A stretch of 64,000 bases of DNA from Nocardiopsis sp. FR4 (GCF_009830945.1 NZ_VWVV01000023.1:55362-119361), one strand, 5' to 3'; shown: positions 9,201 through 20,110, counted from the stretch's first letter. The notes: generated by a model from the sequence alone, not told the origin. Numbers and translations: made by a program.

Positions 9201-9717
9201 GCGCTGGGCGGCCCCGGTGGGCGGGCTGCTGATGTTCGCCGCGCTGTGGACGGTGCTCGCCGCGTGGAGCGTGGCGGTACCCGAGGCGTACACGGTGCCG
9301 CCCGCGCTCGCCGCGCTGGTCATCGGCTGGGAGTGGAGCCGCAGGGCGGTGCGGGCGCCGTCGAGCTGGTCCGCCTACGGCGGCGCGCTGGCCCTGCTGT
9401 TCCTGCCCACGGTGGCGCTGGTGCTCTCCGGCGAGGACCTGGTGTGGCGGGTTCCCGCCGTGCTGGTGCTGGGGCTGGCCGCGGCCGTGTGGGGTCTGGC
9501 CCGGCGGCTCCAGGCGGTGCTGGTGACGGGCGGGCTGGTGCTGGTGGCGACCTCGCTGCGGGCCTTCGGTCCGCCGCTGTGGGACCTGACCCGGCTGGTG
9601 CCGAACTGGGTGCCGTTCGCCGCGGCGGGGGTGCTGCTGCTGGCGGTCGGCGCCCGCTACGAGGCGAACCTGGAACGGCTGCGGCGCCTGGGCCGCCTGC
9701 TCTCCGGGATGCGCTGA
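6271..9717 (+). CDS. SCO7613-type giant polytopic membrane protein with zinc ribbon
   Basis: An 1148-residue protein (GTG 6271; ATG 6277 is an equally possible start). The N-terminus has a zinc ribbon, CPDC and CGRCG (about residues 19-37), then a short charged coiled-coil (about 50-80) and an Ala/Pro/Gly-rich linker. From about residue 150 to the end there are about 30 hydrophobic segments in Ala/Leu/Val-rich blocks, with two repeats of a WWALAATLLLSGATGLL-like pattern suggesting internal duplication. It resembles the SCO7613 C-terminal-domain membrane proteins of Streptomyces and relatives, whose function is unknown. It stands alone, divergent from the transglycosylases and closed by a strong hairpin. 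The zinc ribbon plus coiled-coil suggests a cytosolic interaction module; that is inference. Confidence 0.85.
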   Translation: MRMDTHGSPPPPAGHRITCPDCRAPLPDQPRACGRCGLLLVGDGAQRLWWIDTELARLREREQRLAGERRALVERLREESARAGASALPAPSAGLGAPSAPGSPGGHGAGFAAAPAPGTVPGPTPGSAVGLGRLPRAAGEVTRRSAQNVILGLGGLLVGIAALVFAVWTWSDMGTGTRAGVLGLTTAAFAAAAPVLYRRGLRATAETFACLAAALLCIDALALWLLMSERFGSGPGYTATVLAAIGALLALYPLAAPLRSPRILTALLCQPVPVLVVASLPSDGAWAWILPALAATALADLAAARWLDASRPGRPVRTLRATGTVLWVFALLLTAVLLLVVSETSDPVRWWALAATLLLSGATGLLLARRPPDRAPSPAAPPANAPAPGAPAPSAPGQPLRDPRPAVYTVVALLSLGAAPLAAGPPRLPVLPRVPLSVWTGAPGTKTVAEALYLSEAPSAPVPGPLYLAAVLVAAVLALGAAALLRRDALVTAAALVAPPTLLAVPLLLGAPGAAAVAWALAVGTALVLGASLTGRRAPARTCATTGTLTLATGLLWSLPSQNASLAALVAVGATALAAVLLYRRAAAPYGPAVTLYATGLVLAALTLLTGGFFLLGLVVSETVPATAWWLLTAACLLTGATALASGRAGAPPALRDAATGFPSALTAGGLLLLPAAPLLAGRAQSPGLPLLPRDGVWSQPASVLLDPALPALGLSAGPGGGAAAATAAGVLLAGAVAVTLAARLDGRRTGVAAALAAAPALVPLPLVLGLPFAVALAWLGAVGAALAVWSARSPGRSARPRESWAGPGEDRTGLRRWSAPPGDPRTGWTAGIAGLLTLLLGVVWTLPQEYANVGALMTVAVVAAAAAALARSTAVAVGATAAAVAATGAFALALPLVLTVPAEYAALAPIAMVAAVAVAAPRLRGPLVPAVEVPAGLWAVASLVVSVSAGARAQVVAVALAVVGVIALATAVRPGRRWAAPVGGLLMFAALWTVLAAWSVAVPEAYTVPPALAALVIGWEWSRRAVRAPSSWSAYGGALALLFLPTVALVLSGEDLVWRVPAVLVLGLAAAVWGLARRLQAVLVTGGLVLVATSLRAFGPPLWDLTRLVPNWVPFAAAGVLLLAVGARYEANLERLRRLGRLLSGMR

Positions 9718-9720
9718 ACA

Positions 9721-9777
9721 CCGGGACCGCACCGCGGCGGCCCCGCCCCCGTGGGGTGGGACCGCCGCGGCTCCCGG
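9721..9777. terminator. Strong bidirectional hairpin
   Basis: CCGCGGCGG (9732) pairs with CCGCCGCGG (ends 9770), extended outside by CCGGGA/TCCCGG and inside by C-rich/G-rich segments. It lies between the convergent SCO7613-type gene and phoH. Confidence 0.8.
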
Positions 9778-9778
9778 G

Positions 9779-11128
9779 TCAGTTCTCCAGCATCTCGGTG
9801 ACCAGGGCGGCGATCGGCGATCGCTCGGACCGGGTCAGGGTGACGTGCGCGAACAGGGGGTGCCCCTTGAGCTTCTCGATCACCGCGACCACGCCGTCGT
9901 GGCGGCCCACGCGCAGGTTGTCGCGCTGGGCGATGTCGTGGGTGAGCACCACCCGCGAGTTCTCGCCCAGACGGGAGAGCACCGTGAGCAGCACGTTGCG
10001 CTCCAGGGACTGCGCCTCGTCTACGATCACGAACGCGTCGTGCAGCGAGCGGCCGCGGATGTGCGTGAGCGGCAGGACCTCCAGCATCCCCCGGTCCACG
10101 ATCTCCTCGATGACGTCCTCGCTGGTCACCGCGGACAGGGTGTCGTGCACCGCCTGGCCCCAGGGGGTCATCTTGTCGTTCTCGGTCCCGGGCAGGTAGC
10201 CCAGCTCCTGGCCGCCGACCGCGTACAGCGGGCGGAACACCATCACCTTGCGGTGCTGGCGCCGCTCCAGCACGGCCTCCAGTCCGGCGCACAGCGCCAG
10301 GGCCGACTTGCCGGTGCCCGCGCGCCCGCCCAGCGACACGATGCCCAACTCGGGGTCGGTGAGCAGGTCCAGGGCTATGCGCTGCTCGGCGCTGCGCCCG
10401 TGCAGGCCGAACACGTCCCGGTCGCCGCGCACCAGGCGCACCGACTTGTCCGGCTGGACCCGGCCCAGGGCCTTGCCGCGCTCGGACACCAGGACCAGTC
10501 CCGTGTGGCAGGGGAGTTCGCGGGCCTCCTCGATGTCGCAGCTGCCGCCCTCGAAGAGCTCTCCGATCTGGTGGGCGGGCACGTCCAGCTCGGCCATGCC
10601 CGTCCAGCCGTGCTCGATGGCCAGCTCGGCGCGGTACTCGTCCGCGGCCAGGCCGATCGAGGAGGCCTTGATCCGCATCGGGAGGTCCTTGCTCACCAGC
10701 ACGACGTCCCCGCCCTCCTCCTGGAGGTTGCGGGCCACCGTGAGGATCCGGGTGTCGTTGTCGCCGAGCCGGAAGCCCGCCGGCAGGATCTGCGGATCGC
10801 TGTGGTTGAGCTCCACACGCAGCGTGCCGCCCTGGTCGTTGACCGGCACGGGAACGTCCAGGCGGCCGTGGGAGACCCTCAGGTCGTCCAGGCGGCGCAG
10901 CGCGTTGCGGGCGAAGTAACCGAGCTCCGGATGGTGGCGCTTGCTCTCCAGCTCGGTGATCACCACCACGGGGATGACGACCTCGTGCTCGGCGAACCGG
11001 CTCATGGCCATCGGGTCGGCGAGCAGGACACTGGTGTCGAGCACGTAGACGCGCCCGCCCTCCGCCAACTCCGCGTGGGGGTCGGCGTGGGACTGGGTGT
11101 CACGGCGATCGGTCGAGGAACTAGCCAC
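9779..11128 (-). CDS. phoH2: PIN-PhoH fusion ATPase (PhoH2 type)
   Basis: A 449-residue two-domain protein. Residues about 25-150 are a PIN nuclease domain with acidic positions in [21 protein letters not shown] and [11 protein letters not shown]. The C-terminal half is a PhoH P-loop ATPase with Walker [14 protein letters not shown], Walker [10 protein letters not shown] and sensor [11 protein letters not shown]. Relatives in mycobacteria act as RNA helicase plus ribonuclease; this architecture matches Rv1095. Start ATG 11128. The next gene on the strand (upstream) is the isoprenyl synthase, separated by a 267-base gap with its own hairpin, so phoH2 probably has its own promoter there. Confidence 0.92.
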   Translation of the reverse strand: MASSSTDRRDTQSHADPHAELAEGGRVYVLDTSVLLADPMAMSRFAEHEVVIPVVVITELESKRHHPELGYFARNALRRLDDLRVSHGRLDVPVPVNDQGGTLRVELNHSDPQILPAGFRLGDNDTRILTVARNLQEEGGDVVLVSKDLPMRIKASSIGLAADEYRAELAIEHGWTGMAELDVPAHQIGELFEGGSCDIEEARELPCHTGLVLVSERGKALGRVQPDKSVRLVRGDRDVFGLHGRSAEQRIALDLLTDPELGIVSLGGRAGTGKSALALCAGLEAVLERRQHRKVMVFRPLYAVGGQELGYLPGTENDKMTPWGQAVHDTLSAVTSEDVIEEIVDRGMLEVLPLTHIRGRSLHDAFVIVDEAQSLERNVLLTVLSRLGENSRVVLTHDIAQRDNLRVGRHDGVVAVIEKLKGHPLFAHVTLTRSERSPIAALVTEMLEN

Positions 11129-11395
11129 TCGTTCTCCCCTTGGGCACCGCTGGGGCGCCCTACTGTCACGGGATCATGGAGGACCGGGACCTGGCCCCCG
11201 AGGGCCGGGTCCGGCCCTCCTCGTTGACGTTCCGCGATGGCGGAGGAGATCAATGAGCCGGGGCCTCCCGAACGGGTGGACGAACGCCACCCGCTAGGTC
11301 CGACGCTACGCGTCCGTGCTCCCGTTTCCAAGGGACCTCTCCCTCCGCGCGGTGAACTCCGCGTGAAGGGAGGCGACCCGAGGGAGGTGCGGGGG
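11129..11395 (-). promoter_or_regulatory. phoH2 upstream region with a terminator hairpin for the gene before it
   Basis: This 267-base gap holds no convincing gene. At 11339-11372 CTCCCT and CCGCG-type arms pair with CGCGG and AGGGAG, a branched-stem terminator just past the isoprenyl synthase stop. The remaining about 200 bases must contain the phoH2 promoter, but no clear -10/-35 pair stands out. Confidence 0.45.
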
Positions 11396-12157
11396 TCAGG
11401 ACCCGTAACGGCGGTTACGCGCGCCGTAGGAGCGCAGTGCGCGCAGGAAGTCCACCCTGCGGAAGGCAGGCCAGTAGACCTCGCAGAAGTAGAACTCCGA
11501 GTGCACGCTCTGCCACAGCATGAAACCCGACAGACGCTGCTCTCCCGACGTGCGGATGAGCAGGTCGGGGTCGGGCTGGCCGCGCGTGTAGAGATGCCGT
11601 GCGATGTCCTCGATGTCCAGGCGCTCGGCCAGCTCCTGGATACCGGTGCCCTTCGCCGCCTCCTCGTGGAGGAGGGACCGCACCGCATCAGCGATCTCAC
11701 GTCTACCTCCATACCCGACGGCGACGTTGACAACCAGGCCCGGGTTGCCGGATGTGGCCGCCTCCGCCTCCTTGAGCGCCTGGGCGGTGGACGCGGGCAG
11801 GACGTCGAGCGCTCCGACGGGGCGGGTGTTCCATCCCTCCTCGCGCAGCCGGGCGATGGTCTGCTCGATGATGCGGACCAGGGGGCCCAGCTCGGACTCG
11901 TCCCGGGTGAGGTTGTCGGTGGACAGCATCCAGAGGGTGACCACCTGGACGCCGACCTCGTCGCACCAGCGCAGCAGCTCGAAGATCTTGTTCGCGCCCG
12001 CCTGGTGGCCGTGTTCGGCCCCCTGCAGGCCGCTGCTCCTGGCCCAGCGCCGGTTGCCGTCCATGGCCACACCGACGTGGCGGGGGATCTCCTGGCTGGT
12101 CAGCCTGCGCTCCAGGCGCCGCTCGTACAGCCAATACAGGGGGTCACGAAGCCCCAT
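11396..12157 (-). CDS. Short-chain Z-isoprenyl diphosphate synthase (UppS family, Rv1086-like)
   Basis: A 253-residue cis-prenyltransferase. Key motifs: HVGVAMDGNRRWAR (catalytic Asp, residues about 26-39), NVAVGYGGRREI, and PDPDLLIRTSGEQRLSGFMLW near the C-terminus. It condenses isopentenyl diphosphate onto allylic diphosphates in polyprenyl-phosphate synthesis at the membrane-cytosol face. The N-terminus (LRDPLYWLYERRL) and C-terminus (RVDFLRALRSYGARNRRYG) match M. tuberculosis Rv1086, the Z-farnesyl diphosphate synthase, better than the long-chain Rv2361c, so the product may be short-chain; that is inference from similarity. Start ATG 12157 follows a GAGAGG-type site. The sigma-factor gene ends 94 bases upstream of nothing shared: 12158-12251 has no gene. 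Confidence 0.9.
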   Translation of the reverse strand: MGLRDPLYWLYERRLERRLTSQEIPRHVGVAMDGNRRWARSSGLQGAEHGHQAGANKIFELLRWCDEVGVQVVTLWMLSTDNLTRDESELGPLVRIIEQTIARLREEGWNTRPVGALDVLPASTAQALKEAEAATSGNPGLVVNVAVGYGGRREIADAVRSLLHEEAAKGTGIQELAERLDIEDIARHLYTRGQPDPDLLIRTSGEQRLSGFMLWQSVHSEFYFCEVYWPAFRRVDFLRALRSYGARNRRYGS

Positions 12158-12251
12158 TGGCGAAACCTCTCAGAGCTGGAACGGAAGGACAGCACACCAC
12201 GGAAGGGATGTGCCGACGGGGATGCCTCCAGCGTAGTTCGCCCGCGGGGGG

Positions 12252-12863
12252 CTACGTCACGGCCAGGGACTTGCGGACGTGCTTGCGCCCCTGGTGGATA
12301 CGGGACTTGACGGTGCCCAGGGCCAGGTTCAGCTCGGCGGCGATCTCGTTGTAGTCCATCTGGCACAGGTCGCGCAGGACCAGGGGGGCCACGAGGTTGG
12401 GCCGGTCCTTCTCCAACTGGTCGAGGGCCTCCAGCAGGTCGATGCGGGAACCGGCGATGACGCTGGTGGTGCGGGGGTCGCGCTGGTGCGGCATCCGCTC
12501 GGCCTCGGTGGGGAACTCGGCCGAGCGCCGCTTCATCGAGCGGTAGGTCTGCCGGGCGGAGTTGGACACCACGGTGTAGAGCCAGGTGGTGAACAGGGAG
12601 TCGCCCTTGAAGCTGTCGATCTTGCGGGCCACGCGCAGCAGCGCGTCCTGGCAGGCCTCCTCGGCGTCCTGCCGGTAGGGCAGGAAGCGCGCACAGCGGC
12701 GCAGCACCTCGGGCTGGATCCGGCGGAGCAGGTCGTCCAGGGCGACGGCGTCGCCCGCCTTGGCCCGGCGCGCGAGTTCCTCCAGCTCCTCGTCGACGTT
12801 GCTGGCCACCCGGCGCCGGGGGGCGGGGGTCTCCTCGTGGTCTGCGTGGTCACTAGTACGCAT
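12252..12863 (-). CDS. RNA polymerase sigma-70 factor, ECF-like group
   Basis: A 203-residue sigma factor. Region 2 (about 65-130) shows RFLPYRQDAEEACQDALLRVARKIDSF and FTTWLYTVVSNSARQTYRSMKRR; region 4 (about 145-200) shows VLRDLCQMDYNEIAAELNLALGTVKSRIHQGRKHVRK. There is no region 3 or 1.1, as in ECF factors. Start ATG 12863 has AGGGAGAG upstream; the frame is open for another 69 codons but without motifs, so a longer form is unlikely. No anti-sigma gene is adjacent. It is divergent from a transmembrane kinase across 307 bases, so kinase signalling could feed into it, but this is only positional inference. Confidence 0.9.
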   Translation of the reverse strand: MRTSDHADHEETPAPRRRVASNVDEELEELARRAKAGDAVALDDLLRRIQPEVLRRCARFLPYRQDAEEACQDALLRVARKIDSFKGDSLFTTWLYTVVSNSARQTYRSMKRRSAEFPTEAERMPHQRDPRTTSVIAGSRIDLLEALDQLEKDRPNLVAPLVLRDLCQMDYNEIAAELNLALGTVKSRIHQGRKHVRKSLAVT

Positions 12864-13170
12864 GGCTGGTCTCTCCCTGACTGACGGCAGGCATCCGGCC
12901 GTCCGCTGCGGACGCGTGCGCGCCCGTATTCGAGGGTCACACGTGCTCGGGACGCCTACGGTCCGGGCTCCGCCGTCGGTGACGGCCCGCGTGCACCCGC
13001 GGCCGCCGCCTCTCGGCGCGCAACCCTTCGGATCCCTCCAGTTTCCCTGGATTCGGGGTCCCCGCGCCACCCGGAGAGGGGATCATATCGGCGGGAGGCA
13101 ACGTGGGGGTACAGATGGTGTATTAGTGGGCAACGACCGCGTATCCACCCCCGACAGACCCGAGGCGGAC
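12864..13170. promoter_or_regulatory. Divergent promoter region, sigma factor / kinase
   Basis: This 307-base stretch between divergent starts has no gene. GTGTATTAGTGG near 13117 is the only AT-richer patch and could carry the kinase -10 element; no inverted repeat convinced me. Confidence 0.3.
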
Positions 13171-14538
13171 ATGAGCCAACCGGAGGCCTTCGGACGTTAC
13201 CGCGTCATCCGGCGCCTGGGGTCCGGTTCCTTCGCCACGGTCTGGCTGGCTCAGGACGACCTGCTGAACTATCCGGTGGCCATCAAGGTACTCGCCGAGA
13301 ACTGGGCGCACCAGATGGACATCCAGCACCGCTTCCTGGAGGAGGCGCGCATCCTGCGCCAGACCGACTCCACGTGGCTGGTGGCGGTGCACGACGTGGA
13401 CGTGCTGCCCGACGGGCGGCCGTACATGGTGATGACCTACGCCGACCAGGGCAGTGTGGCCGACCTCATCCGCCGGGGCCAGCTGCCCCTGGACGAGGCG
13501 CTGCGGCTGCTGACCGAGATCGGCCAGGGCATCACGGTGCTGCACAACCACGGCACGATCCACCGCGACATCAAGCCGTCGAACGTGCTGTTGCAGTCGT
13601 CACCGGTGGGTCAGCGGGTACTGGTGGCGGATCTGGGGTTCGCCAAGTCCATCGACGAGGCCTCGGGGTTCACCGCGGCCGCCGGAACGCCGGGGTACAT
13701 GTCGCCGGAGCAGAGCATTCCCGGCGGTGACCTGGACGTGCGCTCCGACGTGTACTCGCTGGGCGCGGTCGCCTACGAGCTCATCACCGGCCGGCCGCCG
13801 TCGCGCCCGCCGGTGCGGGTTCCCCCTGGCCGGATCCGGCCAGGGCTGCCCCCGGCGCTCGACGAGCTCATTCTCTCCGCACTTTCGGTCGACCGGGAAA
13901 GCCGTCCAGCGGACGCCAAAACCTTCACCGACCGGGTCAGGGCCATCCGTATGGCGCCCGACCTGCCCAAGGCGGTGCCGTGGTGGCAGCGGTACCGGAT
14001 GCCCTGGCAGCGGACGGCGGCGCTTCTGGTGTCCCTGGGGTTGGTGGTGGTGAGCGCCACGGCCTCCGCTGGAGACCCGGGGGTGTCCCTCACCCCGGTG
14101 CGCTACGCCACCCAGCGGCTCCGGGTGGAGGTCCCCGCGACGTGGGCGCGCGAGTTCGCCACCGGCCGGGAGGTGCTTCCGGCCGCGGCCGACCACGCCT
14201 CGCGGCCCGGGGTGCTGGCGGCCACGCACGCCGACGCCTGGCACTCCGCCGACGCGCACTCCTACGGGGTGTACGCGACGGTCGTGCCCGAGGGCGGCGC
14301 GCCGTCCGGTGTCGCCGACACCGAACCCTGCGGCACAGCCCCGAACGAGCGGAGCCTGGACGCCGGGGGCTGGGAGGGCACGGTGTGGGAGTGGCCGGAC
14401 TGCAACGGCAACGGCGCGCTGAGCGGCGCCGCCGTGCGCCGCGCGGACGCACCGGAGACCGTGTACCTGGAGATACGCCAGCCTCAGTACCGTCCCGACC
14501 TGGTGAACGAGATCATCGGAGGCGTGCGCCTGGACTGA
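13171..14538 (+). CDS. Transmembrane Ser/Thr protein kinase with DLG activation motif
   Basis: A 455-residue protein from ATG 13171 (GAGG upstream). Kinase domain about residues 8-255: LGSGSFATVWLAQD, VAIKVL, catalytic loop HRDIKPSNVLL, then DLG (VLVADLGFAKS) in place of canonical DFG, and TPGYMSPEQ. A membrane helix (about 283-302, TAALLVSLGLVVVSATASAG) leads to an about 150-residue extracytoplasmic domain containing VRYATQRLRVEVPATWAREF and a Cys pair (EPCGTAP, WPDCNGN) that may be disulfide-bonded. DLG is tolerated in several active kinases, so activity is likely. It is divergent from the sigma-factor gene and followed by a MerR-type promoter after 7 bases. Confidence 0.92.
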   Translation: MSQPEAFGRYRVIRRLGSGSFATVWLAQDDLLNYPVAIKVLAENWAHQMDIQHRFLEEARILRQTDSTWLVAVHDVDVLPDGRPYMVMTYADQGSVADLIRRGQLPLDEALRLLTEIGQGITVLHNHGTIHRDIKPSNVLLQSSPVGQRVLVADLGFAKSIDEASGFTAAAGTPGYMSPEQSIPGGDLDVRSDVYSLGAVAYELITGRPPSRPPVRVPPGRIRPGLPPALDELILSALSVDRESRPADAKTFTDRVRAIRMAPDLPKAVPWWQRYRMPWQRTAALLVSLGLVVVSATASAGDPGVSLTPVRYATQRLRVEVPATWAREFATGREVLPAAADHASRPGVLAATHADAWHSADAHSYGVYATVVPEGGAPSGVADTEPCGTAPNERSLDAGGWEGTVWEWPDCNGNGALSGAAVRRADAPETVYLEIRQPQYRPDLVNEIIGGVRLD

Positions 14539-14545
14539 GCACCCC

Positions 14546-14576
14546 TTGACCTCAACATCGGTCGATGTTCAAGGAT
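14546..14576 (+). promoter_or_regulatory. MerR-type promoter/operator with 19-bp spacer, probably leaderless
   Basis: TTGACC (14546-14551) and AAGGAT (14571-14576) are separated by exactly 19 bp, the overlong spacer typical of MerR-activated promoters. The spacer carries an inverted repeat (CTTGA.CTCAACAT against ATGTTCAAG). The start codon at 14583 lies 7 bases after the -10 box, so transcription likely begins at the A of ATG. Confidence 0.7.
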
Positions 14577-15453
14577 CTCCGCATGACGAACACCAGGAAC
14601 ACGACGGAGCGGGTGGCGGTGATCGGCACGGGTTCGCTCGGCGGTGTCGTGGCCCGGCGCCTCCTCTCCGACGGACACGACGTGACGGTGTGGAACAGGA
14701 CCCGGGGCCGCGCGGAGGCCCTCGCGGACGCGGGGGCGCGCACGGCGGGATCAGCCGCGGAGGCCCTCTCCTCCGCCGCCCTGGTACCGCTCACCCTCAC
14801 CGACCACGCGGCGGCGCGGCAGGTGCCCTCCGAGGCGGACGCGGACCTGTCCGGGCGCACGGTCGCGGTGCTGGGCACCGGAACCCCGGACGGGGCGCGC
14901 CGGACCGCGGAGCGGGTCGAGGCCGCGGGAGCGCGGTACCTCAACGCGGGCGTCCAGGCCGCCCCCGAGACGATCGGCACCGAGGCGGCGAACCTCCTCT
15001 ACAGCGGCTCGCGGTCCGCGTTCGAGCGGCACCGGGAGACCCTCGGCGCACTGGGCCGCTCCCGGTTCGTCGGGGAGGCCCCGAGGCGGCCGCGGTCTGG
15101 GACCTCGCCCTCTTCGGCGTCTGGTACGACGCCCAGCTCGGCCTGCTGCGCGCCCTGGACACGGTGCGGTCGGCCGGGGTGGGCGTCGCCGAGTTCTCCC
15201 GCACGGCGGCCGACCAGCTCGGCCACGTGGTCGCCGGGGTTCCCGCCACCGTCACCGAGCTGCTGAGCGGCGACCACCCCGCCGGTCCCGCCGACCTCAC
15301 CGAACACCTCCCGGTCGTGCGCCACATCATCGACCTCCGGGCCGGCCGGCGCCTGGGAGACGGGGGCCTCCCGGCGGTGGCGGCCAGGATCGAGGAGCTC
15401 GTCGCCGAGGGCCGCGGGAGCGAGGGGCTGACCGCGGCGGCCCCGCCCGGCCC

Positions 15454-17487
<2,034 letters not shown>

Positions 17488-17599
17488 GCCCCCACTGTGC
17501 CACCCGGGGCCGGGTCGCGCCCGGTACCGCTCGCGGGGAGGTCCGGGCGTGCCGGGGAAGGGACCGCTCCCCCGCTGGTTCAGGGCGGGGGAGGGTACT

Positions 17600-17944
17600 T
17601 CAGGTCCGCGTCGCGGAGTCACCGGTGCCGGGCTCGGAGCCCTCGGCGGGTACGGCGGCGGGGCTGGCGTCCTCGGCGTGCCCGGTGTCGTCGCCCCCGG
17701 CCCCCTCGGTGCCGGGCTCCTCGGCCCGCTCCCCGCCGGCCGCCTCGACCCGGGCGGCGAACTCCTCGTCCTTGGGCAGCGCGCGGAGCCTGCGCGTGAG
17801 GTTGCGCATGAGGAAGTAGAGTCCGACGCCGATCGCGAAGACGACCAGGAAGCCCAGGACGCCCGGGGTGACCGAGTTGCTGTCCAGCTCGAAGTCACTC
17901 GCCAGCACCGTCGCGGGCGTGAGAAGGGTGTTCATACCCCTCAT
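17600..17944 (-). CDS. Small membrane protein downstream of mca (Rv1083-like)
   Basis: A 114-residue protein with one membrane helix (about 28-47, [19 protein letters not shown]), then a basic stretch ([16 protein letters not shown]) and an acidic, disordered C-terminal tail. ATG 17944 overlaps the mca stop as ATGA, indicating translational coupling; a second in-frame ATG at 17935 is possible. Position and topology match Rv1083, which also lies beside mca. Function unknown; coupling hints at a link with mycothiol conjugate handling at the membrane. Confidence 0.8.
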   Translation of the reverse strand: MRGMNTLLTPATVLASDFELDSNSVTPGVLGFLVVFAIGVGLYFLMRNLTRRLRALPKDEEFAARVEAAGGERAEEPGTEGAGGDDTGHAEDASPAAVPAEGSEPGTGDSATRT

Positions 17945-18819
17945 ACTCTCACTGCTTCTCGGACACCGTCGAAGAGGTCCTTCTCCGGGACCTCGGTGTC
18001 CACCAGCGAGCGCACCAGGTGGTAGTCCTCGGTCGGCCAGGCCTCCGCGACGATCTCGTTGGGCACGGCGAACCAGAAGCCGTTGGGGTCGACCTGGGTG
18101 GCGTGCGCCTTGAGGGCCTCGTCGGCGACGTCGAAGTACTCGCTGCAGTGCACGCTCGTGGTGATCTCCCAGCGGGGGCGGTCGCGGTCGTTGATCCGCT
18201 TCATCCACTCCTCGAAGGGGTTGGCCATGCCGCGCGCGGCGAGCACGTCCGCCAGGGCCTCGAACCGCTCGGGCGGGAAGGACACGAAGTAGTACAGCTT
18301 CAGGGGCTGCCAGGGGTCGCCCGCCTCCGGGTAGGCGTCGGGGTCGCCCGCGGCGTCGAAGGCGTGCATCGACACCTTGTGCGTCATGATGTGGTCGGGG
18401 TGCGGGTAGCCGCCGTTCTCGTCGTAGGTGAGGACGACGTGCGGGCGGAAGCGGCGCATGGACGCCACCAGGGGGGCGGCGCCCTCCTCCACCGGCAGCG
18501 TCGCGAAACTGCCCTCGGGCAGCGGCGGCAGCGGGTCGCCCTCGGGAAGGCCGGAGTCGACGAAACCGGCGAACTCCTGCTGGATGCCCAGGATCTCCCT
18601 GGCCCGCGCCATCTCCTCGCGGCGGACCCGGGCGATGTTCTCGCGGATGTCGGGACGCTCCATGGCGGGGTTGAGGATGTCACCGCGTTCGCCACCGGTC
18701 ATGGTGACGACCAGCACGTCGACGCCCTCGTCCACGTAGCGCGCCATGGTGGCCGCGCCCTTGCTGGACTCGTCATCGGGGTGGGCATGAACGGCCATAA
18801 GCCGCAGGCGCTCGGACAA
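17941..18819 (-). CDS. mca: Mycothiol S-conjugate amidase
   Basis: A 292-residue zinc amidase that cleaves mycothiol S-conjugates into a mercapturic acid and GlcN-Ins, a detoxification step specific to actinobacteria. Metal ligands are in HAHPDDE near the N-terminus and YPHPDH further on; VTMTGGERGDILNPAM and GFVDSGLPEGD are family blocks. The chosen start is TTG 18819: it gives MSERLRLMAVHAHPDDE, matching the start of mycobacterial Mca, and AAGGAG lies 9 bases upstream. The unused upstream frame is Arg/Gly/Pro-rich. It is translationally coupled to the next membrane gene. Confidence 0.93.
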   Translation of the reverse strand: MSERLRLMAVHAHPDDESSKGAATMARYVDEGVDVLVVTMTGGERGDILNPAMERPDIRENIARVRREEMARAREILGIQQEFAGFVDSGLPEGDPLPPLPEGSFATLPVEEGAAPLVASMRRFRPHVVLTYDENGGYPHPDHIMTHKVSMHAFDAAGDPDAYPEAGDPWQPLKLYYFVSFPPERFEALADVLAARGMANPFEEWMKRINDRDRPRWEITTSVHCSEYFDVADEALKAHATQVDPNGFWFAVPNEIVAEAWPTEDYHLVRSLVDTEVPEKDLFDGVREAVRV

Positions 18820-18971
18820 CGAAGAGTTCTCCTTGACTAGGTGGCGGGCGCGGGGGCGCGGCCGCCCGGCTCCCCCGGGCCCGGTCGAACGGCTCACGCA
18901 CGGGCCGCGTGGGGAGGCTGTCAGGTCGGGGATATCTTAGACAACACCGTCCCCTTGTTCGGAGATTCCCG

Positions 18972-19424
18972 ATGCAGCCGACCCCGGAAGAAGACGCCGT
19001 GACCAGTGCCGACACCGCGGCCCAGACGACGGCCGACGCCCCGGCCGCTACCGCGCCCGCGCTGCGCAAGCGCCACGGCAACGGCCCGGTCTTCTTCGTG
19101 CTCGGCACCCTGTTCGCCCTGCTGTGCGCGGTGGGCTGGGGCTATTCGGTGATGAACTACAGCGGTCTGGGCGGTGGCGTTTACCACCAGGTGGTGACCT
19201 TCTCGGCCCCCGCGCCCGACCAGGCCACCATCAGTTACGAGGTGAACAGCAGGGGCGGGGCCGAGTGCCTGATCGTGGCCCGGGACGAGCAGCTGGTGGA
19301 GGTCGGACAGACCCGCAGCACCGCCGAGGCCGGGAACCGCATGGTCACCACGACCGTTGAAACGGTTCGTCAGGCAGCCACGGTAGAAGTGGCCTCGTGC
19401 AGGGAACAAGGTTCGCAGGACTGA
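18972..19424 (+). CDS. DUF4307 single-pass membrane protein (Rv1081c-like)
   Basis: A 150-residue protein from ATG 18972 (GGAG at 8 bases; GTG 19000 is an alternative). A disordered Ala/Thr-rich N-terminus precedes one membrane helix (about 40-60, VFFVLGTLFALLCAVGWGYSVM) and an extracytoplasmic beta-rich domain (VVTFSAPAPDQATISYEVNSRGGAECLIVARD) ending with two Cys, one in AECL and one in SCREQ, possibly a disulfide. This is the DUF4307 layout. It is divergent from mca and directly precedes greA, the same neighbourhood as Rv1080c-Rv1082. Function unknown. Confidence 0.85.
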   Translation: MQPTPEEDAVTSADTAAQTTADAPAATAPALRKRHGNGPVFFVLGTLFALLCAVGWGYSVMNYSGLGGGVYHQVVTFSAPAPDQATISYEVNSRGGAECLIVARDEQLVEVGQTRSTAEAGNRMVTTTVETVRQAATVEVASCREQGSQD

Positions 19425-19562
19425 TCCACCGAGCCCCTCCCAGCCGGTCCCGGCGACCGGGCCGAACCGCGGGTACCCGTGTGTGACGACGCACGGTGAT
19501 ATTCTCGTAAGTTCAGCTCTGGCCGCTTGGTGGCCTTTGCTACTAGTACACAAGGAGTTCCC

Positions 19563-20063
19563 GTGACCCAGACCCGCGATGACAACGTCACCTGGCTCAC
19601 CCAGGAGGCGTATGACCGGCTCAAGTCCGAGCTGGACCACCTGTCGGGGAGGGGGCGCATCGAGATCGCGGAGAAGATCGAGGCGGCCCGGGAAGAGGGT
19701 GACCTGAAGGAGAACGGCGGCTACCACGCCGCCAAGGAGGAGCAGGGCAAGATGGAGGCACGGATCCTCCAGCTCACCGAGATCCTGCGCAACGCGCGGG
19801 TCGGCGAGGCGCCCCGCACCGAGGGCGTGGTCGGCCCCGGCATGACCGTCACCGTCAAGTTCGACGGGGACGACGACGAGGTCACCTTCCTGCTCGCCTC
19901 CCGCGAGGAGAGCGGTTCCCCGATCGACGTGTACTCTCCGCGGTCGCCGCTCGGCTCCGCCATCAACGGCAAGAGGGTGGGCGAGAAGGTGAGCTACCAG
20001 CTCCCCAACGGCAAGAGTCTGGGGGTCGAGATCATCGACGCCGTCCCCTACAGCGGTATGTGA
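19563..20063 (+). CDS. greA: Transcription elongation factor GreA
   Basis: A 166-residue cleavage factor that rescues backtracked RNA polymerase through its secondary channel. The N-terminal coiled-coil (about 15-80) carries the acidic tip DLKENGGYHAAKEE; the C-terminal domain (about 85-166) shows VGPGMTVTVKF and YSPRSPLGSAINGKRVGE. GTG 19563 is chosen because AAGGAG lies 7 bases upstream and the family starts here; an in-frame codon 12 triplets earlier lies over the promoter region. Followed by a hairpin. Confidence 0.97.
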   Translation: MTQTRDDNVTWLTQEAYDRLKSELDHLSGRGRIEIAEKIEAAREEGDLKENGGYHAAKEEQGKMEARILQLTEILRNARVGEAPRTEGVVGPGMTVTVKFDGDDDEVTFLLASREESGSPIDVYSPRSPLGSAINGKRVGEKVSYQLPNGKSLGVEIIDAVPYSGM

Positions 20064-20085
20064 CACCACACGCGGCGGATCAGGT

Positions 20086-20110
20086 TGGGGGGCGGCACCG
20101 GCCGCCCCCA
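20086..20110 (+). terminator. Hairpin terminator after greA
   Basis: TGGGGGGCGG pairs with CCGCCCCCA around CACCGG, followed by CCGCTTTT, 22 bases after the greA stop. Confidence 0.8.

Noticed and set aside
11237..12310. Plus-strand frame over the isoprenyl synthase and phoH2 region
   Set aside because: Shadow frame opposite a well-supported enzyme gene, no motifs and poor start context.
14546..14582. Start codon at 14565 for the frameshifted oxidoreductase
   Set aside because: It falls inside the MerR operator between -35 and -10, so it cannot be part of the mRNA from that promoter; ATG 14583 is preferred.
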